64,000 nucleotides of DNA. Origin: Reinekea marina. GTDB lineage: Bacteria > Pseudomonadota > Gammaproteobacteria > Pseudomonadales > Natronospirillaceae. Shown here piece after piece: positions 53,552 through 62,953 of this stretch. The notes beneath the pieces are model-generated. The model saw only the letters and a list, made by a program, of their open reading frames with translations, ran no database searches and had not been told where the DNA came from. Each line of letters starts with the position of its first letter. The stretch's first letter is position 1. The stretch lies in contig NZ_JAUFQI010000001.1 in NCBI RefSeq assembly GCF_030409715.1, forward strand, positions 727,001 through 791,000, written 5' to 3'. Both the position numbers and the translations under genes were made by a program.

Positions 53552-53585
53552 GTATCACTATAGTGACTATTGGTATCAATATAGT
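53552..53585. promoter_or_regulatory. Tandem operator-like repeats in a divergent promoter region
   Basis: GTATCACTATAGT (53552-53564) and GTATCAATATAGT (53573-53585) are 12 of 13 identical and 21 bases apart, two helical turns. The first contains the perfect 12-base palindrome TCACTATAGTGA (53555-53566). They lie between the fatty acid hydroxylase-like and flavin reductase-like genes and may bind a dimeric regulator that controls both. Confidence 0.6.
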
Positions 53586-53649
53586 CAACTACTGGGGTTT
53601 CATTTAACATGGCGTATAATTACTGAACACGATTAGAGAGGCTCGTTTC

Positions 53650-54255
53650 ATGCATTTCGATCTTATGTCACTAGAAAAACAGCAAGTATACCGCTTATTG
53701 ACTCATACCATAGTTCCCCGGCCGGTGGCTTGGATACTGACAGAAAACGAAGATGGCAGTTTAAATATGGCCCCTTTTTCATATTTTAATGTTATTGCGA
53801 GTGACCCAGCATTAGTCATGATTTCGGTAGGGCAGAAGCGCGATGGTACAAAAAAAGATACTTGGCGAAATATTGAAGAACGTCAATTTTGCACCATTCA
53901 CATTGCGAATACCGAGTTGATGCCGCAAGTAAATGAAACCGCTCGTGGTTTAGCCGAAGGGGATTCAGAGTTGAATCAAATAGAACATGAATTGGTGGCC
54001 GAAGAAAGTTTCACGTTACCTAGGCTGAAGTCTGCACCGGTCGCTATGTCTTGTAAGCTGCACGATATTCACTTAGTAGGGAACGGTCCTCAAGCTGTAA
54101 TCTATTTGTCGGTAAAGCATATTTTTGTTAAAGACACCTTGTTAACCGATGCCCCATTTACCGTAGATGCTCACAAACTAGACCCCATCTCACGATTAGG
54201 CGGAGAAGATTACGCCAGCTTGGGAGAAATCACTACCCTAAAACGCCCGACTTAA
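53650..54255 (+). CDS. Flavin reductase-like FMN-binding protein
   Basis: 201 residues with the flavin reductase-like split-barrel pattern: YRLLTHTIVPRPVAWILTEN, NMAPFSYFNVIASDPALVMI and CTIHIANTELMPQVNE. The C-terminal LDPISRLGGEDYASLGE is typical of the DUF447/flavoredoxin-like subgroup. These proteins bind FMN and reduce flavin or act in electron transfer. An oxygenase partner could be the divergent di-iron hydroxylase, but the geometry alone does not prove it. GAGAGGC precedes the ATG. Confidence 0.85.
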   Translation: MHFDLMSLEKQQVYRLLTHTIVPRPVAWILTENEDGSLNMAPFSYFNVIASDPALVMISVGQKRDGTKKDTWRNIEERQFCTIHIANTELMPQVNETARGLAEGDSELNQIEHELVAEESFTLPRLKSAPVAMSCKLHDIHLVGNGPQAVIYLSVKHIFVKDTLLTDAPFTVDAHKLDPISRLGGEDYASLGEITTLKRPT

Positions 54256-54265
54256 ATCAAAATTG

Positions 54266-55111
54266 TTAAGTGTTGTTCGTGCTGTCGTTTGAACCCACTT
54301 CACGAAAACGGCTAGGGCTAAGGCCAACTTCTTTTTTGAATCGGTTTGAAAAATTAAAGGCATCTGAAAAGCCCACTCGTTGAGCGAGTTCATTTAACGG
54401 CCAGTCGGTCAACGTTAGCAGCTGTTTTGCTCGATCAATACGCAACGAGCGAATAATCTGCTTAGGGCTTTTGCCAAATCGCTCCTTGCAGAGCCGATAT
54501 AAGTGAGGTTCTGAATAATAGGTTAGTTGCGCAATGTCATTGACCGTCCAAGGTTTATGCAAAGACTGATTCACGGATCTAAAGGCCGCGCTAAGACGAT
54601 CATCTTTTTCTAAGGTAAGAGAGTTTAAATTGCTCTCAATGTAGCGGGCCAGCTGGTGAAAGCTCTGATCTCTAAACGAGGCCTCAATTTCCCGCTCTTG
54701 GTTTATAACGTGACATAAATAGAAAATATTTAGGGCTTGAGAGGTCGGTCGAATCTCAGGTTGATCCGGCATTAATGTTTGCCAATCTAACTTCTCGGGT
54801 AACAGTATCCAGCACATGTCCCAATGGTCGTCGTTAATTTCAAATCGGTAATTTGTTTGCGCCGGTAATACAGTCATTGTACCTGGTTGAATAACGGCTT
54901 CGGTTGTTTCAGTGGTTAACTTACCTTGCCCCGAAGAGGTGAATAAAAGGGTGTGTAAATTCAACTGAGACCGTTCGATGACATAAGGCGGTTTTAAATG
55001 GGCGATTCCGGCCATATGAATGTTATGCAAGGACATTTCTGGCAACTCATCACTGGTCAAAAAAATCTCAAAACACTCTTTGCCAATTTCTAACTTGTTC
55101 GAAAATTTCAT
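54266..55111 (-). CDS. AraC-family transcriptional regulator
   Basis: 281 residues. The N-terminal AraC-type cupin (about 25-140) includes LNLHTLLFTSSGQGKLTTET. The C-terminal double helix-turn-helix (about 180-275) includes PWTVNDIAQLTYYSEPHLYR, RSLRIDRAKQLLTLTDWPLN and VGFSDAFNFSNRFKKEVGLS. It is divergent from a MATE efflux gene with about 120 bases between starts, so it probably regulates that pump and/or itself. Effector unknown. Confidence 0.88.
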   Translation of the reverse strand: MKFSNKLEIGKECFEIFLTSDELPEMSLHNIHMAGIAHLKPPYVIERSQLNLHTLLFTSSGQGKLTTETTEAVIQPGTMTVLPAQTNYRFEINDDHWDMCWILLPEKLDWQTLMPDQPEIRPTSQALNIFYLCHVINQEREIEASFRDQSFHQLARYIESNLNSLTLEKDDRLSAAFRSVNQSLHKPWTVNDIAQLTYYSEPHLYRLCKERFGKSPKQIIRSLRIDRAKQLLTLTDWPLNELAQRVGFSDAFNFSNRFKKEVGLSPSRFREVGSNDSTNNT

Positions 55112-55232
55112 GAACGTGTCAGCTTCTCAATATTAATATGATAGTTTTGAACATGCTAATAATAGTTGCAGCCATAGCGTTTGACCAGCATGAGATTAGA
55201 ATTCTGAGACTTTATTTATGTAGAACAACACC

Positions 55233-56576
55233 ATGGCTCTCTCTTTACGACGACAAATTCTAAAATTGGCTCTTCCCGTAGCCATGCAAAGTGTACTGAT
55301 ATCGCTGCTGGGCATGTCAGATGTTTTTATGGTCGCAAATTTAGGCTCGGCGTCTGTCGCGGCAATTGGTATTGGTGCGAAAATACATTTTGTTCTGGTG
55401 ATGGTTATGGCCAGCCTAGGCTCCGCCATTTCTGTACTGGTCGCCCAGTATTTCGGTCGAGGGAAAACAGACTCCGCACGCAGTATTTTATTGTTAGGCA
55501 TGGTTTCTGGATTATTTTTAATGCTGCCAGTGGGTTTACTTTTTTTGACGGCTTCTGAATCTGTACTGAGTTTAATGAGTCATGATGCCAGTATGATTTC
55601 TAAAGGCGCTTCCTATTTAAGAATTACTGTACCGTTACTGTTCTTTACGCATATCATCATTGCATACGAAAGTGCATTGCGCGCGCAAGGTGAAACGTTA
55701 CTGCCGTTAATCCTTGCGGCTGTGGCGATAGTTATTAACATTATTTTGAACTATGTTTTGATTCATGGGGTTTGGCTGTTTCCTTCATTGGGCTCAGACG
55801 GCGTCGCCATTGCCAGCGATATTGCGAGAGGGCTTCAAGTACTGCTATTTTTTGGGTTTTTGGCGGTGCGAAACCATTCCCTGTCTTTAACCTCCCTTAT
55901 TTCAGCGCGTAAGGAGGTTCATCAATACAGTAAAAAGTTTTTTATGACGGCATGGCCATTAACGTTGAATTTTACTGTGTGGGGTTTTGGGTCGTTTATC
56001 TACCATGCTATTGCCGCAACGCAAGGAACCGACGCATTGGCTTCATTGAGTTTAGTCAGCCCAATTGAAGGTTTGTATCATTCATTGTTTTTTGGTTTTG
56101 TTACCGCGTGCGCAGTGCTCATAGGGCAAAATTTAGGGCAAGATAAGTTTGAAATGGCCAAACACCTTGCAAAGCAATTCGTAATCTGGACGCCAATTGG
56201 GTCTTTATTTGTTGGTGTCGCAATTTTGCTGTCCAGCCCTTTCTTTTTACCGTTACTGATAGACCCTAACGAGTCTTTGTATCAGCTTGCCGTTCAATTG
56301 CTGTGGGTTATGTGTTTAACGTTTTGGCTCAAAGTATTGAACATGACCATCATTATAGGGGTTCTTAGGGCCGGTGGGGATAGCAAATACATGGTGGGTG
56401 TCGATATGGTCGCTATGTACATGCTAGGTATACCTGCCGCCTTGTTAGCCGCTTATTACTTAGAGTTAAGTTACGTATGGGTTTATGCCATGGTGCTCGT
56501 GGAAGAATTAGCAAAAGCCGTTTTAGTGAGTAAACGTGCGTTTAAAGGGATTTGGATTAAAAACCTAAGTGATTAA
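55233..56576 (+). CDS. MATE family efflux transporter
   Basis: 447 residues with twelve hydrophobic helices in two homologous halves: LALPVAMQSVLISLLGMSDV, then MVANLGSASVAAIGIGAKIH, and FMTAWPLTLNFTVWGFGSFI in the second. MATE proteins export cationic drugs, toxins or metabolites by Na+/H+ antiport. No ribosome site is obvious before the ATG; the hydrophobic start LALPVAMQ matches family N-termini. It is divergent from the AraC regulator and ends at a strong stem-loop. Confidence 0.9.
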   Translation: MALSLRRQILKLALPVAMQSVLISLLGMSDVFMVANLGSASVAAIGIGAKIHFVLVMVMASLGSAISVLVAQYFGRGKTDSARSILLLGMVSGLFLMLPVGLLFLTASESVLSLMSHDASMISKGASYLRITVPLLFFTHIIIAYESALRAQGETLLPLILAAVAIVINIILNYVLIHGVWLFPSLGSDGVAIASDIARGLQVLLFFGFLAVRNHSLSLTSLISARKEVHQYSKKFFMTAWPLTLNFTVWGFGSFIYHAIAATQGTDALASLSLVSPIEGLYHSLFFGFVTACAVLIGQNLGQDKFEMAKHLAKQFVIWTPIGSLFVGVAILLSSPFFLPLLIDPNESLYQLAVQLLWVMCLTFWLKVLNMTIIIGVLRAGGDSKYMVGVDMVAMYMLGIPAALLAAYYLELSYVWVYAMVLVEELAKAVLVSKRAFKGIWIKNLSD

Positions 56577-56586
56577 AATAACCTTC

Positions 56587-56609
56587 AAGGCATACCCAGG
56601 GTATGCCTT
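56587..56609. terminator. Terminator after the MATE gene
   Basis: AAGGCATAC and GTATGCCTT form a perfect stem with loop CCAGG, followed by AAGTTT. It separates the pump gene from the convergent CheB-CheR gene. Confidence 0.75.
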
Positions 56610-56634
56610 AAGTTTGCCACTATTAATTCTCCAG

Positions 56635-59600
56635 TTAATCAGTTTCATTGTGTTGGAGTAAAAACTTTTCAGTTTTCTGGTGCCTTAATGCATAGCTAAT
56701 GCTGCGTTGCAAAAGCTGAGCGTTAATGTCGGCTTTGTCGAGAATATCGTAAACACCCAATTCAATCGATTTCTCTCGAATAATGTCATCTAAATACCCT
56801 GACAATAAAATAAAAGCCAATTCCTTATTTTTGTCACTTAGTCCGGCGACTAAATCGAGCCCGGTATGGGCATCGAGTTTGTAATCGGCCAGGCAAACAT
56901 CGAAATGCTCTTTCGCCAGTAGTTCTCGACCCATCTGGAAACTACTGGCGATGGTCAATTCGTATTTATAAGGATCAAAAGTTTCCTTATTTAACATACG
57001 GGTGATCATTTCAACATCAACCTCATCATCATCGACCACTAGAACATGAATGGTATCTTCTTTTGCCATTAAAGCTCGGTTGTTCTGAGTCGCCTTTAAC
57101 TCTTCTAAATAGGCTTCTAGCTTACTTTCTAAACGTTGGATATCGGTAATGTCGGTAATGGCAATTACACAGCCAAAGGTTACACCATGTTCGTCTGTAT
57201 AAGGCGAGATATTGATCAGCTTAACTCGCCCTTTTTTAGTAGCAACGGTCGTTTCAATCGGTTCTCCACTGTTACACACTTTGGATATATCGGTTAAGAA
57301 GTTATCGTAAATAAGAGAATGTGAAATATGGTGAAACGGGCGACCGACATCGGTCGGTAAAAGAAAAATATCATCGGACGATTCTTGAGTGAACTTTCGA
57401 ATTAGTAATGCATCATCTAAAAAGATAAAACCGAGTTTTGCTGAGCGGATGATGTTCTCAGTATCTAAATTGGCCTGAATCGTTGCTTCGATTTTCTCTT
57501 GGTATTCAGAGTTAACCGAATAGAGTTCTTCGTTAACCGATTGTAATTCTTCGTTAGTACTCTGCAGCTCTTCATTGGCTGCCATTAACTCTTCGTTAGA
57601 AGACTGGAGCTCTTCATTAGTTGTTTGAAGCTCTTCGACGGTAACTTGCAAGTGCTCTTGTTTCTTCTTGAGAGCGTCTTCTAAATCTTTAATCAACTGC
57701 TGACTGTAGCGTTGTTCGGCGTAGTTGGCATCGCTGCCTTCAGCGTCAGGGCTTGAAAACTCTCCAACCAGCTCAAAAAGCAATACATAATAAATTTGTG
57801 CCGACTTGCTATTGCTAATGTATAGAACTCGCAAGTTCGTATGGCGAATATCGCCATGCTCATCAACAAACTGAATATTTTCATATTGCACGTTGTGGGC
57901 TTTAGATTGGGCTCGGTATACGGCCGTAGTCACAGCGGTCGATAAACTATCGTTGATTAAATCGCTCAAATTAGCGCTGAACTTACCTGACCGAATTTTT
58001 TGAGTAAAGTGGGCCACCTCCCCGAATACATGCAGAACACTCATGTCTTCCGATAAAATGATGGCCGGAGGAGCATAATTTTCGATAATCGATTCATATA
58101 CTTGCGTGTAACTCGAGGGGCGTTGGCTCTTTTGGAAAGTAGAAATGAGCTGATTTACACTCGGGCTGGCTCCGTTACTTTCCGGAATACTCATCAATGA
58201 TGGGATTGTGTTGGTTATTAACCTTGCCGAGGTTGTTTTCTGGTAAATCTTAGTTCGATCATTGACTACATCAAAGTTACCAGACATTTCACCCAACGAC
58301 TCAGAGCTGCCTAAAAATAAATAACCATATTGATTCAGTGCAAAATGTAACATGGCAATAATGCGTTTTTGTGCCTTTGGCTGAAAATAAATCAGTGCAT
58401 TTCGGCAGGTGGCGAGTTGGCAGTTAGAAAAAGGAGGGTCCGATAACAGATTGTGAGTGGCAAATACCACCTTCTGTCGAATAGAAGGCAATATTTGGTA
58501 GTACTCATCGTGCTGGATAAAGTATCGGTTGATTCGCTCTTCGCTCATGTCACTCGCAATGTTGTGCGAGTAATGGCCTAAGCTAGCATCGGCGATAGCA
58601 TCTGGGTCTACATCGGTGGCGAATATGCGTACGGTTTTGTTGAGCCCTAATCGCTCGAGTGCTTCTTCAATAAGGATCGCGATAGAATAGGCTTCTTCAC
58701 CGGTAGAGCAGCAAGCCACCCAGATGCGAATAATATCGTCAGTTGTGTGATTCTTTAGAATCTCAGGAATAACCGTTTCTTCAAGCGCAATAAAGGCTTC
58801 AGAATCTCGAAAGAATCGAGTAACGCCGATCAACATGTCTTTGGCAAGGGTTTGTAATTCTCTAGGATTTTTTAACAAAAACGCATAGTAATCAGTAATG
58901 TTGTCTAAACTGTTAATGCCCATTCGTCGCTCGATGCGCCGTAAAATTGTTTTGCCTTTATACAGCGTGAAATCGATGTCGCTTTTAATTTTTAACAGAT
59001 CATATATTTCTTTTAATGCATGCTCGGCACGTTCTGTATCGGTCTCTAAGACGGATTTTTCACCCGATACAACCGTATGATTGGTGTAGCTGGTTAATTT
59101 TCCGATGATCTCTTGAACATCGCAAATGATGTCGTAAAAACCAGTCTTTATAGCGCTGATCGGCATACCATCGAATGCTGCATTCGTGGGCTCTTGTACC
59201 ATAACAAGGCCACCAACCTCTTTTATTGCTTGAATGCCGCGCGAACCATCACTGCCGGTGCCCGATAAAATAATCGCGATTGAGCGATGTTGTTGGTCTT
59301 CAGCGAGGGCTCGAAAAAAAGCATCAATAGGGTAGTGAGCGCCTTTACTGTCGAGTTGTTCAACCAAAAGTACTTTGCCTTCCGATAACATGACGTTTGT
59401 ACGTGCGGGGGCCAAATAGATTTTATTGGGCTCTATTTCCATCTCGTCTGTCATTAATAAGATGGGTAACTCGGTATGGCGAGACAGTAATTCAGGCATC
59501 ATCGATTTAAAATCAGGAGAAAGATGCTGAACAATGACGTAAGCATTGCCAGAATCTAACGATATGTTTTTAACACAGGCTTGGAGAGCCTCTAAGCCGC

Positions 59601-59652
59601 CAGCAGAGGCACCAATGCCAACATAATAGTCTGGCCGAGAGTCATTCGACAT
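56635..59652 (-). CDS. CheB-CheR-PAS-receiver hybrid signalling protein
   Basis: 1,005 residues. The N-terminal CheB methylesterase domain (about 8-190) has the catalytic Ser in GIGASAGGLEAL, His in VIVQHLSPDFKS and Asp in LSGTGSDGSRGI. The CheR methyltransferase (about 215-475) has GVTRFFRDSEAF and CSTGEEAYS. A heptad-rich coiled coil (about 655-735, repeats of EELQSTNEEL type) and a PAS domain (about 740-860) follow. The C-terminal receiver (about 880-1,000) has VLVVDDDEVDVEM and phosphoacceptor in VCLADYKLD. No histidine kinase domain is present; output is therefore unclear. It resembles CheBR hybrids of marine bacteria ending in a receiver. Confidence 0.9.
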   Translation of the reverse strand: MSNDSRPDYYVGIGASAGGLEALQACVKNISLDSGNAYVIVQHLSPDFKSMMPELLSRHTELPILLMTDEMEIEPNKIYLAPARTNVMLSEGKVLLVEQLDSKGAHYPIDAFFRALAEDQQHRSIAIILSGTGSDGSRGIQAIKEVGGLVMVQEPTNAAFDGMPISAIKTGFYDIICDVQEIIGKLTSYTNHTVVSGEKSVLETDTERAEHALKEIYDLLKIKSDIDFTLYKGKTILRRIERRMGINSLDNITDYYAFLLKNPRELQTLAKDMLIGVTRFFRDSEAFIALEETVIPEILKNHTTDDIIRIWVACCSTGEEAYSIAILIEEALERLGLNKTVRIFATDVDPDAIADASLGHYSHNIASDMSEERINRYFIQHDEYYQILPSIRQKVVFATHNLLSDPPFSNCQLATCRNALIYFQPKAQKRIIAMLHFALNQYGYLFLGSSESLGEMSGNFDVVNDRTKIYQKTTSARLITNTIPSLMSIPESNGASPSVNQLISTFQKSQRPSSYTQVYESIIENYAPPAIILSEDMSVLHVFGEVAHFTQKIRSGKFSANLSDLINDSLSTAVTTAVYRAQSKAHNVQYENIQFVDEHGDIRHTNLRVLYISNSKSAQIYYVLLFELVGEFSSPDAEGSDANYAEQRYSQQLIKDLEDALKKKQEHLQVTVEELQTTNEELQSSNEELMAANEELQSTNEELQSVNEELYSVNSEYQEKIEATIQANLDTENIIRSAKLGFIFLDDALLIRKFTQESSDDIFLLPTDVGRPFHHISHSLIYDNFLTDISKVCNSGEPIETTVATKKGRVKLINISPYTDEHGVTFGCVIAITDITDIQRLESKLEAYLEELKATQNNRALMAKEDTIHVLVVDDDEVDVEMITRMLNKETFDPYKYELTIASSFQMGRELLAKEHFDVCLADYKLDAHTGLDLVAGLSDKNKELAFILLSGYLDDIIREKSIELGVYDILDKADINAQLLQRSISYALRHQKTEKFLLQHNETD

Positions 59653-59679
59653 GTTTCTTTCCTAATTATAAATTTATGC

Positions 59680-62352
59680 TTATTGTTTGATTTTATCGGG
59701 TATATCTTTCGCGGCAAGTGGTTTACTGAACAAATACCCTTGATAAGTGTGGCAGTCTCGTTCTTTTAAACACTCTAAAATTTCATCACTGTCTACTCCT
59801 TCTGCGACAACTTTTAACTTAAACGCTTCTGCTAACGCTAAGACAGAATCGGTGATGGCGATGTCTTCTTCATCATACGGTAAATCTTTAATAAAGCTGC
59901 GGTCAATCTTTATTACGCTAATGGGGTATTTTTTTAAATGGCTCAAAGAAGCGTAGCCTGTGCCGAAATCATCAAGGGCAATACCAATGTTCGCCTCATG
60001 AAAGGCTTCTAAAGTGGCTTTTACTTCCAGGTTATCTTGCAATAGAGCAGTCTCCGTAATTTCTATGGTGACATTTTTACCGCTTAGACGTGCTGAGACC
60101 ATTGAGTTTTTAACACTTTGAAGAAATTGTGAGTCGCGAAATTGCCGTGGACTCACATTAACGGACATTACCGCATCTTCTGAGACTAATTTAGCGTCTA
60201 TCCATTCTCGTAACTGCATAAAGCATGAGTGCGCTATCCAGCGCCCTACGGGAGCTATGAGTCCTATTTCTTCTAACAAAGGGATAAACTCATCGGGTGC
60301 AATAAGGCCCTTTTCGGGGTGGTTCCATCGAATTAATGCCTCAAAGCCGACCACCACATTATCACTGACGGATAGCTGCGGTTGGTAGTAAACTTCAAAC
60401 TCTCCAAGGTTCAGCGCTCTGTGTAAGCTGTTTCCTAGCTCGAGTCGTCGTTTAGAAACTAAATCTAGGTCAGGTGTATAGTATTGAAAATTATTGCGCC
60501 CTTCGGCTTTGGCTCTATAAAGCGCTATATCGGCTTGTTTTAATAGTGATGCGCAAGTGCTCTTTTGGCCTGCGACGGAAAAGCAGATTCCAATACTGGT
60601 TGAAATAAAGACTTCTTGGTTATCTATTTCAAAGGGCTCACGTAACGCTTTTAAGATTTTTATCGCAATAATGGAGGCTACTTCAGCCTCTGCGATGCGT
60701 TCCAATAAGACGATAAATTCATCACCGCCTATTCGGGCTAGTAAATCTTCTTCACGCAAAATATCGCTGACTCGTTTTGCGACTTCAATAAGCAGCCTAT
60801 CTCCAGCTTCGTGTCCCATTGAGTCGTTGATATTTTTAAAGCCATCTAAATCTAAACTGAGCAGTGCAACGGCACCGCGACGCTGTTTATGGCTTATCGC
60901 GTGCTCTAATCGCTCTAGCAGCAATGTTCTATTGGCGAGTCGAGTCAAGGGGTCTCTTTCGGCGAGGTCTCTTAGCTTGGTTTCAGAGTGATGATAATAG
61001 GTGTTGTCGATGATAGACGCGAGAAAACCATCGACATTGCCATTTATGTCTAATAAAGGCCGCGCGTGAAAAATAATCCAACGTTCAGTGCCGTTAGGGC
61101 ATTCATATTGCAGCTCTCTTTTAAACACTTTGTGGTTTAATAGAGATTTATGTAGGTCGGCTATGTTGGCTTCTGCATTAATTCCTTGAAATATATGTGT
61201 CCAGTTGAGTCCGACGGTCTGCTCTTCTTCAATAGAGGTTATCTCAAGCCATTGCTTATTAACATAGCTGGTATGCCAGTATTGATCGGTTTGTAATATA
61301 CCCATGGGCGCTAAATCTGTGAGCGCTCTGAATCTTTGCAGCTCGCCTTCTAACTGGTTTTGAATCTCGTTAATCTCGGCAAGATTTTTTAATAAAACTA
61401 ATATGCAAGGTTGGTGGTTCTCTCTAATAGGGACAATGGAAGCCTGCAAAACAACAGTTTGCCCAGCACGAGTGACGCCTTTAATTTGGATGTTGTGGTT
61501 TGTGCGTTTTTGATTCGTGTGTGCCTGTACAGAAAAGGTTCTCAGCGCATGCTCATTAGGGTAACTTTCAGGTAAAAGGTTTATAACTGATTTACCAAGC
61601 AAATCATGTGCTTCAAAACCGAATATTTGTTCGCTGGCCGGGTTAATTCTTAAGATGTTTAATTTAGAGTCGAGTACTAAAATTCCGCTGGGCGAAAGCT
61701 GTTCAATGATGGAATAATTCTCACGAGCACTTTCATCCTCTTTGATGGGCCTAATGTTCGAATGGCTTAAGTTTTCGCGTGTTTCAATAATGCGCAGCAT
61801 ATTGAGTAAGCTCGATAGTAATGGCCAAATGCGCTTGTTCAACTCAATGCGGTATGGCTCAGCACTGTTGCACAGAACTATGAGTGCCTTGGGCTTTCCG
61901 CCATCTGAAACAGGAATACTGATCATGCCGTCTATCGCTTGCCAACCGGCTGAAGAAGGAAAATTGCCTATCGTGGTTTTATCGAATACCGCCGCTTGAG
62001 TACTCATGTAAATTCGATAAAACTCTTTAGATTTCGAATCAATGGGTAAACGAAAATCAGATAACCTAAAGTCTAAGTCAGTATCGGGAGCTTCAGTGTT
62101 ATCTTCTGGGTTATGAAAAACACAGCGACACTCAAAGTAAGGCTTCATCTGTTCATCAAAAGCCAACTCAAGTACAAAGGCGAGCGGGGAGTGAGTCAGA
62201 TGAGAAAGTTCTCTTAACGCAAGGCGATAGGCATTATTTTTCTTTTGAACTTTTTGTCCAATACTTTGCATGCGATTAACCGCATCGCGAAGCTCGGTAT
62301 CTTTTCGCCGTTTAACACTAGTTGCACTTTGACTATCAGATTTAGCTGACAT
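59680..62352 (-). CDS. GAF-PAS-GGDEF-EAL cyclic-di-GMP protein
   Basis: 890 residues from the ATG at 62350-62352 (AAGAG upstream; an in-frame start 21 codons earlier lacks a site). A GAF-like N-terminal domain (about 45-195) and two PAS domains (about 200-325 and 335-450) precede GGDEF with intact GGDEF (about residue 535, ARIGGDEFIVLLER) and EAL with FEALIRW (about 671) and the catalytic DDFGTGYASLSHLK. Both enzymatic motifs are complete, so it may make and degrade c-di-GMP. It sits next to CheB-CheR and a lone receiver, suggesting one sensory module. Confidence 0.93.
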   Translation of the reverse strand: MSAKSDSQSATSVKRRKDTELRDAVNRMQSIGQKVQKKNNAYRLALRELSHLTHSPLAFVLELAFDEQMKPYFECRCVFHNPEDNTEAPDTDLDFRLSDFRLPIDSKSKEFYRIYMSTQAAVFDKTTIGNFPSSAGWQAIDGMISIPVSDGGKPKALIVLCNSAEPYRIELNKRIWPLLSSLLNMLRIIETRENLSHSNIRPIKEDESARENYSIIEQLSPSGILVLDSKLNILRINPASEQIFGFEAHDLLGKSVINLLPESYPNEHALRTFSVQAHTNQKRTNHNIQIKGVTRAGQTVVLQASIVPIRENHQPCILVLLKNLAEINEIQNQLEGELQRFRALTDLAPMGILQTDQYWHTSYVNKQWLEITSIEEEQTVGLNWTHIFQGINAEANIADLHKSLLNHKVFKRELQYECPNGTERWIIFHARPLLDINGNVDGFLASIIDNTYYHHSETKLRDLAERDPLTRLANRTLLLERLEHAISHKQRRGAVALLSLDLDGFKNINDSMGHEAGDRLLIEVAKRVSDILREEDLLARIGGDEFIVLLERIAEAEVASIIAIKILKALREPFEIDNQEVFISTSIGICFSVAGQKSTCASLLKQADIALYRAKAEGRNNFQYYTPDLDLVSKRRLELGNSLHRALNLGEFEVYYQPQLSVSDNVVVGFEALIRWNHPEKGLIAPDEFIPLLEEIGLIAPVGRWIAHSCFMQLREWIDAKLVSEDAVMSVNVSPRQFRDSQFLQSVKNSMVSARLSGKNVTIEITETALLQDNLEVKATLEAFHEANIGIALDDFGTGYASLSHLKKYPISVIKIDRSFIKDLPYDEEDIAITDSVLALAEAFKLKVVAEGVDSDEILECLKERDCHTYQGYLFSKPLAAKDIPDKIKQ

Positions 62353-62551
62353 GACAAATGACTCTTGACGGTGTGATGTCCATACCTGTATGTATCCTTG
62401 ATACTGCAAACCCAACGGTTTAAATTGACGAATTGCGAAACGCCTTTAAGAAATTTAATAGAAAATACGAGAAAATCAAATAAATAGCGCATTTTGTAAG
62501 CTAAACTAGAGCAAAAGGTATGTAAAATTAGCGCTAAGGAGACTGCTAGGA

Positions 62552-62953
62552 ATGAACGCCATTTCGGCTGCTAAAACAAAGAAACCCATATTACTCGTTG
62601 ACGATGACGATATAGACGTCATGAGCTTGGAAAGGCAGTTTAAAAAACTGGCGATTACCAACCCGTTAGTCCGCAAAAAAAACGGCATAGAAGCCATTAA
62701 CTATCTTCATGATGAAGGCTTAGAAATTGAATTTGCGGCTATATTAGTTGATATAAACATGCCGAAGAAAAATGGCTTGGAATTTTTATCAGACTTGCGC
62801 CGTGAACTGCCAGACAAAGCCCGAAATGTGTATATATTCACCACATCAGACTCCCTTGCCGAACAAAGTACTGCCGAAGCCTTGCATGTATCGGGCTTTG
62901 TGTATAAACAGGACATCGCTCAAGGTTTAAAAGGTATTAATTTTGATGATTAG
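62552..62953 (+). CDS. Stand-alone receiver (Rcp1-like response regulator)
   Basis: 133 residues forming one receiver domain with KPILLVDDDDIDVMSLERQF, phosphoacceptor D67 in ILVDINMPKKNG and the K in GFVYKQDIAQG. The Rcp1-type single-domain form is typical of phytochrome-associated and CheBR-associated receivers. The stop overlaps the start of the next gene by 8 bases, so both are translated from one message. It is divergent from the GGDEF-EAL gene. Confidence 0.92.
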   Translation: MNAISAAKTKKPILLVDDDDIDVMSLERQFKKLAITNPLVRKKNGIEAINYLHDEGLEIEFAAILVDINMPKKNGLEFLSDLRRELPDKARNVYIFTTSDSLAEQSTAEALHVSGFVYKQDIAQGLKGINFDD

